From Antribacter gilvus (GTDB taxonomy: Bacteria; Actinomycetota; Actinomycetes; Actinomycetales; Cellulomonadaceae): a stretch of DNA of 64,000 bases. Positions within the stretch are counted from its first letter, which is position 1; each line of letters starts with the position of its first letter. The stretch spans positions 81,526 through 145,525 of the forward strand of contig NZ_QXTH01000012.1 in the NCBI RefSeq assembly GCF_003946865.1, in the 5' to 3' direction. The translations under genes and the position numbers were made by a program. The notes under the pieces are model-generated. The model searched no databases, was not told the DNA's origin, and saw nothing but the letters and a program-made list of their open reading frames with translations. Below are positions 47,430 through 56,863 of this stretch, one piece after another.

Positions 47430-48797
47430 TTACAGGCGCACGCCCAGCAGCGCGTTGACCGTTCGGGACATCACGCCCGGCGCGCCCTCCTGGTCTGCGG
47501 ACGTGTCGCGCCCGGGTGCCAGCGCCGTGTCGGCCCAGGTGTCCACGGCCGCGAGCGCCCGCGGCGCGTCCAGGTCGTGGGCCAGGGCCGCACGCACCTC
47601 CGCCAGGGTCTGCGTCGCGTCCGGTCCGCCGTTGCCGGACACGGCAGACCGCCACCGTTCCAGCCGTGCCACGCCGCCCGGCAGGTCGCCGGCCGTCCAC
47701 TCCCACGTGTCGCGGTAGTGGTGGGCGAGGAGGGACAGGCGGATCGCCATGGGGTCGGCCTCGGTGCGCAGCGCCGACACGAACACCAGGTTGCCGCGCG
47801 ACTTGCTCATCTTCTCGCCCTGGTAGGCGACCAGCCCGGCGTGCAGGTGCACGCGTGCCCCGGTGCGCGACGCCGGGCGCGCGGCCCCGGCGGAAGGCAG
47901 CCGGACACCGCCCGGCACCAGCGCCCCGATGGCTGACAGGACGCGGAGGTGCGACGTGGACATCTCGTGGTGCGGGAAGAGGAGGTCCGCGCCGCCGCCC
48001 TGGACGTCGAACCGCTCGCCGACCTGGCCGCCGTCGGTACAGAGCCCGAGGCCGTCGGCCGCGATGACCGCGCACTCGACGTGCCAGCCGGGCCGCCCGG
48101 TGCCGAGCTCGCCGCCGTCCCAGGAGGGCTCGCCCGGGCGCTCGCGGCGCCACAGGAGCGGGTCGAGGGGGTCCTTCTTGCCCTCGCGGGCGGGGTCGCC
48201 GCCCCGCTCGGCGAAGAGCGCCAGCATCTCGTCGCGGGCCAGGCCGGAGACCGAGCCGAAGTCGGGGTCCGCGGAGAGGTCCGCGTAGACGTCGCCGAGG
48301 TGGGCGGTGTCGCCGCCGGCGCCGGCCTCGACCGGCACGCGGTAGGCCGCGCCGGCCTCCACCATCGCCTCGACGGCGCGCACCACGGCGGGCACGGACT
48401 CCACCGCGCCGGTGTAGGTGGCGGGCGGGACGAGACCGAGCGCCGTCATGTCCTCGGCGAACAGGGCCTCCTGCTCGAGCGCGAGGTCGCGCCAGTCCAC
48501 GCCGGTGGCGGCTGCGCGCTCCAGCAGCGGGTCGTCGACGTCGGTCACGTTGGAGGCGTGGACCACCGCCTTGCCGGCGTCGCGCCAAGCGCGCACCAGC
48601 AGGTCGAACGCGACGTACGTGGCTGCGTGGCCGATGTGCGTCGCGTCGTACGGGGTGATGCCGCAGACGTAGAGACGAGCCGTCTTCCCGGGAGCGGCCT
48701 CGGCGAGCGCACCGGTGGTGCTGTCGTGCACCAGGATCGGCGGGCGGCCGTCCGGTCCGGGGAGCTCGGGGATCTGGGGGGCAGGCCAGCTGTGCAC
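47430..48797 (-). CDS. mshC: L-cysteine:1D-myo-inositol 2-amino-2-deoxy-alpha-D-glucopyranoside ligase
   Basis: A 455-residue CysRS-like ligase that adds cysteine to GlcN-inositol in mycothiol synthesis, using ATP. It begins [14 protein letters not shown], has Zn-ligand-region Cys45 in [17 protein letters not shown] with the HIGH motif at 54-57, and EKMSKSRGN further on. The N-terminal MHSW and the absence of a tRNA-binding domain distinguish it from CysS. GTG start at 48797, nine bases after uppP, indicating a uppP-mshC operon. It shows that the organism makes mycothiol. Confidence 0.95.
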   Translation of the reverse strand: MHSWPAPQIPELPGPDGRPPILVHDSTTGALAEAAPGKTARLYVCGITPYDATHIGHAATYVAFDLLVRAWRDAGKAVVHASNVTDVDDPLLERAAATGVDWRDLALEQEALFAEDMTALGLVPPATYTGAVESVPAVVRAVEAMVEAGAAYRVPVEAGAGGDTAHLGDVYADLSADPDFGSVSGLARDEMLALFAERGGDPAREGKKDPLDPLLWRRERPGEPSWDGGELGTGRPGWHVECAVIAADGLGLCTDGGQVGERFDVQGGGADLLFPHHEMSTSHLRVLSAIGALVPGGVRLPSAGAARPASRTGARVHLHAGLVAYQGEKMSKSRGNLVFVSALRTEADPMAIRLSLLAHHYRDTWEWTAGDLPGGVARLERWRSAVSGNGGPDATQTLAEVRAALAHDLDAPRALAAVDTWADTALAPGRDTSADQEGAPGVMSRTVNALLGVRL

Positions 48798-48806
48798 GCC
48801 CCCACC

Positions 48807-49742
48807 CTAGCTGCCGGGGACGACGAGCCCACCCTCCGCCGGGATCGTGTTCGTGAGCAGCAGCACGACCACCACGGCGGCGAGCGCGAACCGGTAGTAG
48901 ACGAACGGCCGGAACGAGTACTTGTGCACGATCTTGAGGAAGGCGACGATCACCACGTAGCCCACGGCGAACGCCACGATCGTCGCGAGGATCGTGGCGC
49001 CCCATCCGGGGGCTCCCTCCGGGATCGGCTCGCCGACGGTCTTGAGGAGCTGGTACATGCCCGAGCCGAAGACCGCCGGGATGGCGAGCAGGAACGAGTA
49101 GTCGGCGGCCGCGCCGCGGGTGAACCCCATGAACAGGCCCGCCGTGATGGTGCCGCCCGACCGGGACACGCCAGGGATCAGGGCGAGCGCCTGAGCGAAG
49201 CCGAAGGTGATCGCGGAGCGGGGCGCCAGGTCGGAGAGCACGCGCTGCTGGCGGGCGGTGCGGTCGGCCCACAGGAGGATGGCGCCGAACACGGTGAGCA
49301 TCGTCACCGTGATCCAGAGGTTCCGCAGCGACGTCTCGATGGCGTCCTCGAACAGCAGCCCGAGCACGACGATCGGGATCGAGCCGAGGATGATGTACCA
49401 GCCCATCGCGGCGTCGGGGTCGGCGATCCCCATCGTGGCCCTGCGGTGCCGCACGTCCGTGGACCCGCCTGCGGGGTCGAGGCCCGCCCGCGCCCGCCAC
49501 CCGGTCCCGTTGGCGCCGCGCAGCGCGCGCCACCAGGCGACCAGGACCTGGCCGATCTTCGTGCGGTAGTAGATGATCACGGCGGTCTCGGTCCCGAGCT
49601 GCGTGATCGCCGTGAAGGCGGCACCCGCGTCCCCGGCCCCGATGAGCTCGCTCACGATGCGCAGGTGCGCGCTGGAAGAGATCGGGAGGAACTCGGTCAG
49701 GCCCTGGACCAGGCCCAGGAGGATGGCTTCCCACGCAGTCAC
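48807..49742 (-). CDS. uppP: Undecaprenyl-diphosphatase (UppP/BacA)
   Basis: A 311-residue membrane enzyme that recycles undecaprenyl diphosphate to the monophosphate carrier for cell-wall synthesis and can give bacitracin tolerance. Glu17 lies in [16 protein letters not shown] and the second motif is [12 protein letters not shown]. About eight membrane helices are visible. A loop near residues 75-110 is about 35 residues longer than the usual 275-residue enzyme. The GTG start is at 49742. The gene is divergent from the aldo/keto reductase gene across 118 bases and leads into mshC. Confidence 0.95.
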   Translation of the reverse strand: MTAWEAILLGLVQGLTEFLPISSSAHLRIVSELIGAGDAGAAFTAITQLGTETAVIIYYRTKIGQVLVAWWRALRGANGTGWRARAGLDPAGGSTDVRHRRATMGIADPDAAMGWYIILGSIPIVVLGLLFEDAIETSLRNLWITVTMLTVFGAILLWADRTARQQRVLSDLAPRSAITFGFAQALALIPGVSRSGGTITAGLFMGFTRGAAADYSFLLAIPAVFGSGMYQLLKTVGEPIPEGAPGWGATILATIVAFAVGYVVIVAFLKIVHKYSFRPFVYYRFALAAVVVVLLLTNTIPAEGGLVVPGS

Positions 49743-49860
49743 GGGCCGTCACGTTACAGCACGGCCGACACGCCCGGGTGCAGAACGTCACACGGCGCGT
49801 ACCGCCACGCCCGGGAGCGCTTCCGCGCCGAGCGGGGGCCCCGCCGGTACTCTGCGGGAC

Positions 49861-50850
49861 ATGGAGCGTCGTCGGGTGGGCAGGTCAGGCCTGCGGGTCT
49901 CCGAGCTCGGCCTCGGGACCATGACGTGGGGCCGGGACACCGACGAGATCGACGCGGCGGAACAGGTCCGCGACTTCCTCGACGCCGGCGGCACCCTCGT
50001 GGACACCGCGGCGTCGTACGCGGAGGGTGACGCCGAGCGGATCATCGGGTCCCTGCTGCAGGGCAAGGTGGACCGCTCGGACATCGTGCTGGCCACCAAG
50101 GCGGGCATCCGTCACGACAGCCGGCCGGGGGCGTCGCCACGCCCGGGCAACGGCCACGTCGTCGACGCCTCGCGGGCCGGGCTCCTGGACTCTCTCGACG
50201 CGTCCCTGGCTCGCCTGGGTACCGACCACGTGGACCTGTTCCTCGTGGCGTGCCCGGACCCGAACACCACGCTCGAGGAGACCTGCTCCGCGCTGCGGCT
50301 GGCCGTCACGTCGGGTCGCGCCCGTTACGTCGGCCTGTGCAACCAGCCGGGCTGGGCAGCGGCCCGTGCCGCCTCGCTGCTGGAGGGCGACGTGGGCCTG
50401 GCGGCCCTGGAGCTCGAGTACTCGCTGCTCCAGCGCGGCGTGGAGCGGGACGTGCTGCCCGCGGCGGACGCCCTGGGCATGGGCCTTCTCGCCTGGTCGC
50501 CGCTGGGGCGCGGCGTGCTCACCGGCAAGTACCGGCGCGGCCTGCCCGCCGACTCGCGGGGCGCGTCGCCACACCTCGCCGCCTTCGTGCAGCCGTACCT
50601 CGACGGCCTCTCCTCCGCGGTGGTGGAGGCCGTGGCGACGGCGGCGGACGGGCTGGGGCGCGCACCGCTGGAGGTGGCCCTCGCTTGGCTGCTCGCGCGC
50701 GAGACGGTGGCGTCAGCGATCGTGGGCGCGCGGACGCCCGCGCAGCTCCGCACGTCGATCGCTGCCCTCGACCTGGATCTCCCGTACGAGGTGCACGCGG
50801 CGCTCGACGACGTCTCCGCCCCCGAGATCGGCTATCCCGAGCGCTGGTGA
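49861..50850 (+). CDS. Aldo/keto reductase-fold protein lacking the catalytic His
   Basis: A 329-residue AKR barrel. It begins RRVGRSGLRVSELGLGTMTWG; catalytic-tetrad residues Asp48, Tyr53 (DTAASY) and Lys80 (ATKAG) are present. At the fourth position, where the family has DLYxxH, it reads DLFLVACPD, so Ala130 replaces His. NADPH-site segments near ASAIVGARTPAQL are kept. It may be a reductase with altered specificity or a pseudo-enzyme. The gene is divergent from uppP. The physiological substrate is unknown. Confidence 0.88.
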   Translation: MERRRVGRSGLRVSELGLGTMTWGRDTDEIDAAEQVRDFLDAGGTLVDTAASYAEGDAERIIGSLLQGKVDRSDIVLATKAGIRHDSRPGASPRPGNGHVVDASRAGLLDSLDASLARLGTDHVDLFLVACPDPNTTLEETCSALRLAVTSGRARYVGLCNQPGWAAARAASLLEGDVGLAALELEYSLLQRGVERDVLPAADALGMGLLAWSPLGRGVLTGKYRRGLPADSRGASPHLAAFVQPYLDGLSSAVVEAVATAADGLGRAPLEVALAWLLARETVASAIVGARTPAQLRTSIAALDLDLPYEVHAALDDVSAPEIGYPERW

Positions 50851-50866
50851 GCAGCGCCCGGCGGTG

Positions 50867-51175
50867 TCACCTGTCGGCCGTCTCCGCCTGCGCCAGGTCG
50901 TCGTCGAAGTCGACCTCTTCCAGGTCGGACTCCTCCTCGTCGTCGTCCTCGTCCTCGTCGTCCTCGTCGTCAAGGTCCTCGGCCAGGTAGAACGGCGTCA
51001 CCTCGCCGAACACCTGCGCCAGCGAGTCCTCGTACACCTCGTAGGCGTCTGCGAGCACGTCGTAGGCGTCGTCGACAGCGGGGTCGTCGTCACTCCTTCG
51101 AGTGGCGACCGCGTGGTAGTGAGCCTCGAGGGCAGCGACGAGGCGGTCGAGCGCGGCACGCGGATCAACGGTCAT
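50867..51175 (-). CDS. Small conserved protein with highly acidic C-terminus
   Basis: A 102-residue protein. Residues 1-70 look helical (AALDRLVAALEAHYHAV, DDAYDVLADAYEVYEDSLAQVFGEVTPF), and residues 70-95 are almost entirely Asp and Glu. I do not recognise a characterised family; the combination with a neighbouring DUF5703 gene is familiar in actinobacteria. The start at 51175 has AAGG almost touching the ATG, so initiation is uncertain. It converges on the AKR gene (16 bases) and is divergent from DUF5703 (147 bases). Confidence 0.65.
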   Translation of the reverse strand: MTVDPRAALDRLVAALEAHYHAVATRRSDDDPAVDDAYDVLADAYEVYEDSLAQVFGEVTPFYLAEDLDDEDDEDEDDDEEESDLEEVDFDDDLAQAETADR

Positions 51176-51322
51176 GCCTTGAACTGTACCGCCGGGCCCT
51201 GGCCCGCGGTGTGGGTAATTCACACTTGATCCCGGACGATATGTCGGCTGTGATCTGTTGGAGACCGGTGACGCGGGCTTTGCTCGCGGGACGTACGGAT
51301 GCGACGAAGGACGGTGTGCACC

Positions 51323-51547
51323 ATGGCGAACAGCGGATCCTCCTGGCGCAAGCACGGCCACTACGAGTACCGGGTGATGACCATCGACCGGACCACGAGC
51401 GTCCCGGACGCCCGGAAGATGCTGACCGACGAGGCCGAGTACGGCCGCTGGGAGCTCGCCCGCACCCGGCTCTACGTGGGCGGCGAGCGCAAGGTGTGGC
51501 TGCGCCGCAAGGTGATCCGCGTCGCGTCGACCCTGGACAGCGACTGA
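51323..51547 (+). CDS. DUF5703 family small protein
   Basis: A 74-residue basic protein with the conserved segments YEYRVMTIDRTTSVPDAR, EYGRWELARTRLY and KVWLRRKVIR of DUF5703. No function is known. The start at 51323 follows AAGGACGG at good spacing; an upstream ATG at 51299 is less likely. The 147-base upstream gap has an inverted repeat GTGTG-7-CACAC near 51210-51226 and would hold promoters for this gene and the acidic protein. Confidence 0.82.
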   Translation: MANSGSSWRKHGHYEYRVMTIDRTTSVPDARKMLTDEAEYGRWELARTRLYVGGERKVWLRRKVIRVASTLDSD

Positions 51548-51569
51548 GGACCGCGGCCCGCCCAGGGCG

Positions 51570-52925
51570 TCAGCAGGTACGCAGCAGGCGGTCCAGCACG
51601 CGCGTGCCGAACTTCAGGGAGTCGACCGGCACCCGCTCGTCCACGCCGTGGAACATGCCCGCGAAGTCGAGGTGCCCGGGGAGGCGCAGCGGCGCGAACC
51701 CGTAGCCCGTGATCCCGAGCCGTGACAGCGACTTGTTGTCCGTGCCGCCCGACAGCGTGTACGGCAGCACCGTGGCCTCGGGGTCCTCGGCCAGCACCGA
51801 GTCGACCATCGAGTCCACCAGCGTCCCCGTGTACGGCACCTCGAGCGCCACGTCCTGGTGGACCGGCTCGATCCGTACGCGGGGGCCGGCGAGCTCGCGC
51901 AGCGTCGCCAGCCCGGACTCCTCGTGGCCGGGCAGGAGCCGCACGTCGATGACGGCCGACGCCGACCCCGGGATCACGTTGGCCTTGTAGCCGGCGTCGA
52001 GCTGCGTCGGGTTGGACGTGTGCCGCACGGTGGCGCCCACGAACTTGCCCACGGGGCCGAGGGCGGCGACGAGGGCGTCCACCGTCGACGGGTCCTCCGG
52101 GTCGAACCGGAGTCCCGTGAGGTCGGCGACGCCCCGCAGCAGCGCGTCGACCGTGGGCGTGAGCGTCATCGGCCAGGAGTAGGCCCCGATCCGCGCCACC
52201 GCGGCAGCGAGCTCGGTGACCGCGTTCTCCGTGTTGACCTGGGAACCGTGCCCGGCGCGGCCGTCGGCCACGAGGCGCAGCCACGCGATGCCCTTCTCGG
52301 CGGTCTGGAGCAGGTAGGCGCGGCGCCCGCCGAGCTCCACGGAGAAGCCGCCCACCTCGCTGATCGCCTCGGTGGCGCCCTCGAACAGGTCGGGGCGGTT
52401 GTCCACCGCCCAGGACGCCCCGTACCTGCCGCCGGCCTCCTCGTCGGCAAAGAAGGCGACGACGACGTCCCGGGCGGGCTTGCGTCCCTCGCGGGCCATC
52501 TGCCGCACGACCGCCAGGATCATGGCGTCCATGTCCTTCATGTCGACCGCGCCGCGCCCCCACAGCAGCCCGTCGATCTCCTCGCCCGCGAACGGGTCCA
52601 CCGACCAGTCCGCCGCCTGGGCCGGCACCACGTCGAGGTGGCCGTGCAGCACGAGCGCCGGCCGCGACCGGTCCTCGCCCGCGAGGCGGACCACCACCGA
52701 CGCCCGCCCCGGGGACGACTCGAACAGCTCCGGGTCCAGGCCCATCTCCTGCAGGAGGCCCATGACGTGCTCGGCGGCGGCCCGCTCCCCCGGCCCTTCG
52801 TCGGTGCCGAAGTTGGACGTGTCGTAGCGGATCAGGTCCTGGCAGATGCGAGCGACCTCGTCCTCGGCCGACGACGGTACGGGGGCGGCCGAGGAGGGCA
52901 CGGTGGGGGCATGCATGTCGGTCAT
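51570..52925 (-). CDS. M20 family metallopeptidase (ArgE/DapE/carboxypeptidase type)
   Basis: A 451-residue cytoplasmic metallo-hydrolase. Metal ligands are in LHGHLDVVPA (His96, Asp98) and GRGAVDMKDMDAM; the catalytic Glu is in FADEEAGGRYGA. A dimerisation domain (about 205-340) splits the catalytic domain, as usual. HGVDERVPVDSL carries the last metal His. Subfamily assignment (dipeptidase versus amino-acid deacetylase) is not possible by eye. The gene follows the M3 peptidase by 20 bases, suggesting a peptide-degrading operon. Confidence 0.92.
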   Translation of the reverse strand: MTDMHAPTVPSSAAPVPSSAEDEVARICQDLIRYDTSNFGTDEGPGERAAAEHVMGLLQEMGLDPELFESSPGRASVVVRLAGEDRSRPALVLHGHLDVVPAQAADWSVDPFAGEEIDGLLWGRGAVDMKDMDAMILAVVRQMAREGRKPARDVVVAFFADEEAGGRYGASWAVDNRPDLFEGATEAISEVGGFSVELGGRRAYLLQTAEKGIAWLRLVADGRAGHGSQVNTENAVTELAAAVARIGAYSWPMTLTPTVDALLRGVADLTGLRFDPEDPSTVDALVAALGPVGKFVGATVRHTSNPTQLDAGYKANVIPGSASAVIDVRLLPGHEESGLATLRELAGPRVRIEPVHQDVALEVPYTGTLVDSMVDSVLAEDPEATVLPYTLSGGTDNKSLSRLGITGYGFAPLRLPGHLDFAGMFHGVDERVPVDSLKFGTRVLDRLLRTC

Positions 52926-52945
52926 GCCCCCACCGTAATGGTCGC

Positions 52946-55018
52946 TCAGACGAGCAGTCCCCGGCGGGTCAGCAGCGGCGTGATGTCCGCGGCACGGCCG
53001 CGCAGCTCCCGGAACGACGTCAAGGGGTCCTGCGACCCTCCCCGGGCGAGCAGGCGACGCCGGAACGCCTCGCCGTTCTCCCGCGTGAGGCCGCCGTTCT
53101 CGCGGTACCACTCGACGGTGTCGGCGTCGAGCACCTCCGACCAGATGTACGAGTAGTACCCGGCCGAGTACCCGCCACCGAAGATGTGGTTGAAGTACGT
53201 GGTGCGGTACCGGGGCGGCACGGGCGCGAAGTCCACGCCCGCGGCCGCGAGCGCCGCCGCCTCGAACGGCAGCACGTCGTCCACGGAGGTGGGCACCTGC
53301 TCGGGCGTGAGCTGGTGCCAGGCCTGGTCGAGGAGGGCCGCGGCCAGGTACTCCGTGGTGGAGAAGCCCTCGTTGAACTGGCGGGAGGCGAGCATGGTCC
53401 CGACCCACTCGGCGGGCATGGGCTCGCCGGTCTCGTGGTGGGCGGCGAAGCTGCGGAGGATCACCGGCTCCCACGCCCACATCTCGTTGACCTGCGACGG
53501 GTACTCGACGAAGTCGCGGGGCACGTCCGTGCCCGACTGCGACGGGTAGCGCACGTCGGACAGCAAACCGTGCAGCGCGTGCCCGAACTCGTGGAAGAGC
53601 GTGATGACCTCGTCCCACACGAGCAGCGTGGGCTCGCCCGCCGGCGGCTTGACGATGTTGAGGTTGTTCACCACGACGGGCTTCTGGCCCAGCAGGGTGT
53701 TCTGGTCCACGAGGTTGTTCATCCAGGCGCCGCCGCGCTTCGACTCGCGGGTGTACCAGTCGGCCAGGAAGAGGCCGAGCCCTTCGCCGGGCTCGCCGGG
53801 CTCCGGCGCGTCGAACACCTCGAAGACGCGCACGTCGGGGTGGTAGCCGGCGAGGTCCGCACGCTCGACGAACGACAGGCCGAACAGCAGGTTCGCGGCC
53901 TTGAACACACCCTCGTGCACCACGCGCTCGAGCTCGAGGTAGGGGCGCAGCAGGGCGTCGTCCAGGTTGTAGCGCTCCTTGCGGACCGCCTCGGACAGGT
54001 ACGACCAGTCGGAGGCGCGCAGGCCCTCGCCGGCCGACGACGAGTCCGCGGTCAGCGCACCCTCGAGGTCCACCGCCTCCTTGCGGGCGTTCGCGACGGC
54101 GGCGGGGGCGAGCCGGCCCAGCATCTCGTTGACCGCCGCGGTGGTACCGGCGGTCGCGTCGGCAGCGATGTAGGCGGCGTGGTGCTCGTAGCCGAGCAGG
54201 GTCGCGTGCTCGGCGCGCAGGCGGGCGAGGTCGAGGACGATCTGCCGGGTGTCGTGCTCGCCGCCGTCGGCCCCGCGCGACTCCGACGCCTGCTGGACGC
54301 GCTCGCGCACGTCGCGCCGGGCGAGCGACGACAGCACCGTCTGCTGGCTGAACAGCTGCATCTCGAGCAGCCAGCCCTCCTGGCCGCGCGCCTCGGCGGC
54401 GGCCTTGGCGCCCGCCTTCGCGTCCGCGGCGAGGCCCTCGAGCTCGGCCTCGTCGGTGACCAGCACGCTCGCGGCGTTGGCCCCGGCCAGCAGCTTGCGG
54501 CCGAACGCAGCCTGCAGCGAGGTGATCTCGGCGTTCAGCTCCCGCAGCCGGTCCTGCGCGGCGGCGTCCAGCTCGATGCCCGACCGGCGGAACTTCTTGA
54601 GCAGGTTCTCCAGCAGGAACGCGGTGTCGGGCTCGAGCGTCACCTCGCCCGCCCGGGCGGCCTCGTCGATCGCGACGGCGCGGGCGTACAGGCGTGCGTC
54701 CATGTAGATCGCGTCCTCGTGCGCGGCGAACTGCGGCGCGAGGCGTTCCTCGACCCCCTCCAGTCCCGGGGTGGCGTCGGCCGAGAGCTGGTTGTAGAAG
54801 GCCCGGGCTGCGCGGCCGAGCAGGGAACCGGAGCGCTCCAGCGCCTCGAGGGTGTTCTCGACGGTCGGGGCGTCCGGGTGGGTGGCGATCGCCTCCACCT
54901 CCGCCCGGTGCTCCGCCATCCCGGCGAGGATCGCGGGCTCGAAGTGCTCCTCGCGGATGGCGGTGTAGTCGGGGAGCTCGTACGGGAGCGTGCTGGGCAA
55001 GGTCATGGGGTTGTCCAT
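52946..55018 (-). CDS. dcp: M3 family oligopeptidase / peptidyl-dipeptidase (Dcp-like)
   Basis: A 690-residue zinc peptidase that cuts short peptides. The zinc site is HEFGH at 476-480 in LFHEFGHALHGLLSDV, and the third ligand Glu is in EYPSQVNEMW. FNHIFGGGYSAGYYSYIWS near the C-terminus is typical of the Dcp/oligopeptidase A group. No signal peptide, so it acts in the cytoplasm. It lies ten bases after the ABC-F gene and 20 before the M20 gene, forming one transcription unit. Confidence 0.94.
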   Translation of the reverse strand: MDNPMTLPSTLPYELPDYTAIREEHFEPAILAGMAEHRAEVEAIATHPDAPTVENTLEALERSGSLLGRAARAFYNQLSADATPGLEGVEERLAPQFAAHEDAIYMDARLYARAVAIDEAARAGEVTLEPDTAFLLENLLKKFRRSGIELDAAAQDRLRELNAEITSLQAAFGRKLLAGANAASVLVTDEAELEGLAADAKAGAKAAAEARGQEGWLLEMQLFSQQTVLSSLARRDVRERVQQASESRGADGGEHDTRQIVLDLARLRAEHATLLGYEHHAAYIAADATAGTTAAVNEMLGRLAPAAVANARKEAVDLEGALTADSSSAGEGLRASDWSYLSEAVRKERYNLDDALLRPYLELERVVHEGVFKAANLLFGLSFVERADLAGYHPDVRVFEVFDAPEPGEPGEGLGLFLADWYTRESKRGGAWMNNLVDQNTLLGQKPVVVNNLNIVKPPAGEPTLLVWDEVITLFHEFGHALHGLLSDVRYPSQSGTDVPRDFVEYPSQVNEMWAWEPVILRSFAAHHETGEPMPAEWVGTMLASRQFNEGFSTTEYLAAALLDQAWHQLTPEQVPTSVDDVLPFEAAALAAAGVDFAPVPPRYRTTYFNHIFGGGYSAGYYSYIWSEVLDADTVEWYRENGGLTRENGEAFRRRLLARGGSQDPLTSFRELRGRAADITPLLTRRGLLV

Positions 55019-55028
55019 CCCCCTATCT

Positions 55029-56654
55029 TCACCTGCTCACGGGCACCAACCTGCCCTCCTTTTCGAGCCGCAGCTCCGTGGTGAGGCCGATCCGGTCGAG
55101 GAACACCCGGTCGTGGCTCACCACGACGAGCGCCCCGCGGTACGCCGTGAGCGCGTCGACGAGCTGCTCGGTGCTCGCCACGTCGAGGTTGTTCGTGGGC
55201 TCGTCCAGCACCAGCACCTGGGCCGGCGGGGAGGCGAGGAGGAGCCGCGCGAGCGCCACCCGGAACCGCTCGCCGCCGGACAGGGTCCCCACGGGACGGT
55301 CCGCCGCCGCGCCACGCACGAGGAACCGTGCCAGGCGGTTGCGCAGCTCGCCCGGCGGCACGTCCGGTGCGCCCTCGCGGACGGCGTCGAGCACCGTGGC
55401 GTCGTCGTCCAGGACGTCGATCCGCTGCGGCAGGTACGCCACACGGTCGGTGAGGAGCTGCGCCTGGGGCGCGCCGTCCGGCGTCGGGCCGCCCGGACCT
55501 CCTTCGCCGCCCGGGGTGGCCGACCCGACCAGGCGCTCCAGGAGCGTCGTCTTGCCCACGCCGTTCGGGCCCGTCAGGGCCACCCGCTCCGGACCCTGGA
55601 CCACGTGCTCGCGCCCGTCCGACCCGGTCAGCACGGCGAGCCGGCGGCCCGCGGGGACGCCGGGGTCGGGCAGGTCCACGACGATGCGGTCGTCGTCGCG
55701 GACCGCCCGCTCCGCCACGTCGACCGCCGAGCGGGCCGCGGCCACCTTGTCGTCGAGCTGGTTGCGGCGCGCGCCCTGCGACTTCTCCGCCGAGTTACGG
55801 CGGTCGTTGATCACCGCCGCCACGTACCGGCTGTTCGCCTTGTCCTTGCGGCCCTGGCGCTCGCTGTGCGCGATGCGCTCCTCCGCCTCGATCCGCTGCC
55901 GCTTCTCCCGCTTCAGCACCTGTTCGGCGGTGCGCAGCGCCTGCGCGGCAGCCTCCTGCTGCACGCCCAGCCACTCGCGGTACGCGCTGTACGGGCCGCC
56001 GAACGTCGTCAGCGTCCCGCCGCGCAGCTCGGCCGTGTCGTCCACGAGCTCCAGCAGGGCCAGGTCGTGGCTCACCACGACGAGCGCGCCCCGCCAGCCG
56101 CGGACGAGGTCGTGGAGGCGCTCGCGGGCGTCGCCGTCGAGGTTGTTGGTGGGCTCGTCGAGCAGGGCGACGGCGGCGCCGCGCAGCCGGATCCCGGTGA
56201 GCGCGGTGAGCACGGCCTCACCACCCGACAGCGTGCCGACCGGGCGGTCGAGGCCCTCGGGCAGGCCCGTCGCGCCGAGCGCGGCGACCGCGCGCTCCTC
56301 GATGTCCCAGTCGTCGCCGACCGTGTCGAAGTGCTCGGGCCGCACGTCGCCCGACTCGATGGCGCGGACCGCGTCGACCACCGCGCGCAGGCCGAGCAGG
56401 TCGGCGACCGTCGCGGCGGTGTCGAGCGTGAGGCGCTGCGGCAGGTAGTCCACGATCCCCGAGGTGGTGACCGTGCCGCTCGTGGGGCGCAGCGCCCCCG
56501 CCACGAGGCGCAGCAGGGTGGACTTGCCCGCGCCGTTCAGGCCGACCAGGCCGGTGCGCCCGCGGCCGAAGGCGCCGCTGAGGTGGTCGAGCGCGACGGT
56601 GCCGTCGGGCCAGGCGAAGGTGACGTCGTGCAGCACGACGGAGGGGTTCTGCAT
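55029..56654 (-). CDS. ABC-F family ATPase, probable ribosome-protection type
   Basis: A 541-residue soluble protein with two ATPase domains and no membrane helices. Walker A sites are GLNGAGKST and GPNGVGKTT, both signatures read LSGGE, and both Walker B motifs read LLDEPTNNLD or VLDEPTNNLD. A basic inter-domain linker (about 240-300, KREKRQRIEAEERIAHSER) would reach into the ribosomal E site. Such proteins rescue ribosomes or eject antibiotics. A short leader ORF upstream hints at drug-induced control. It heads the M3-M20 operon. Confidence 0.9.
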   Translation of the reverse strand: MQNPSVVLHDVTFAWPDGTVALDHLSGAFGRGRTGLVGLNGAGKSTLLRLVAGALRPTSGTVTTSGIVDYLPQRLTLDTAATVADLLGLRAVVDAVRAIESGDVRPEHFDTVGDDWDIEERAVAALGATGLPEGLDRPVGTLSGGEAVLTALTGIRLRGAAVALLDEPTNNLDGDARERLHDLVRGWRGALVVVSHDLALLELVDDTAELRGGTLTTFGGPYSAYREWLGVQQEAAAQALRTAEQVLKREKRQRIEAEERIAHSERQGRKDKANSRYVAAVINDRRNSAEKSQGARRNQLDDKVAAARSAVDVAERAVRDDDRIVVDLPDPGVPAGRRLAVLTGSDGREHVVQGPERVALTGPNGVGKTTLLERLVGSATPGGEGGPGGPTPDGAPQAQLLTDRVAYLPQRIDVLDDDATVLDAVREGAPDVPPGELRNRLARFLVRGAAADRPVGTLSGGERFRVALARLLLASPPAQVLVLDEPTNNLDVASTEQLVDALTAYRGALVVVSHDRVFLDRIGLTTELRLEKEGRLVPVSR

Positions 56655-56703
56655 GTGGAAGGACTCCCGGGGTGGCGACGGAGCGCCGGCGCCCAGGCAG
56701 GCG

Positions 56704-56745
56704 TCAGCGCGTGAGGGTCTCGAGACCGCCGGCGACGTCTGTCAT
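56704..56745 (-). CDS. Candidate 13-residue leader peptide of the ABC-F gene
   Basis: A short ORF encoding MTDVAGGLETLTR with AGAAGGA six bases before its ATG. It ends 49 bases before the ABC-F start. A longer in-frame version from an ATG at 56763 adds MTRRTV. ABC-F resistance genes are often controlled by ribosome stalling on such leaders. The ORF and its ribosome binding site are seen; the role is inferred. Confidence 0.4.
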   Translation of the reverse strand: MTDVAGGLETLTR

Positions 56746-56822
56746 CACAGTCCTTCTGGTCATCCCTGACACGCGCGGAACACCCGCGGGGACGTCCCCA
56801 CGGTGCCACGGGCCCCGGACCT

Positions 56823-56842
56823 GGCGCAACATGATTTGCGCC
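56823..56842. promoter_or_regulatory. Perfect inverted repeat between the monooxygenase and ABC-F genes
   Basis: GGCGCAA (56823-56829) and TTGCGCC (56836-56842) flank six bases. It lies 21 bases beyond the monooxygenase stop codon and upstream of the leader ORF. It could be a weak terminator or an operator for the ABC-F transcript. Confidence 0.4.
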
Positions 56843-56863
56843 GGGCCGCGCACCCCTCGGCGG

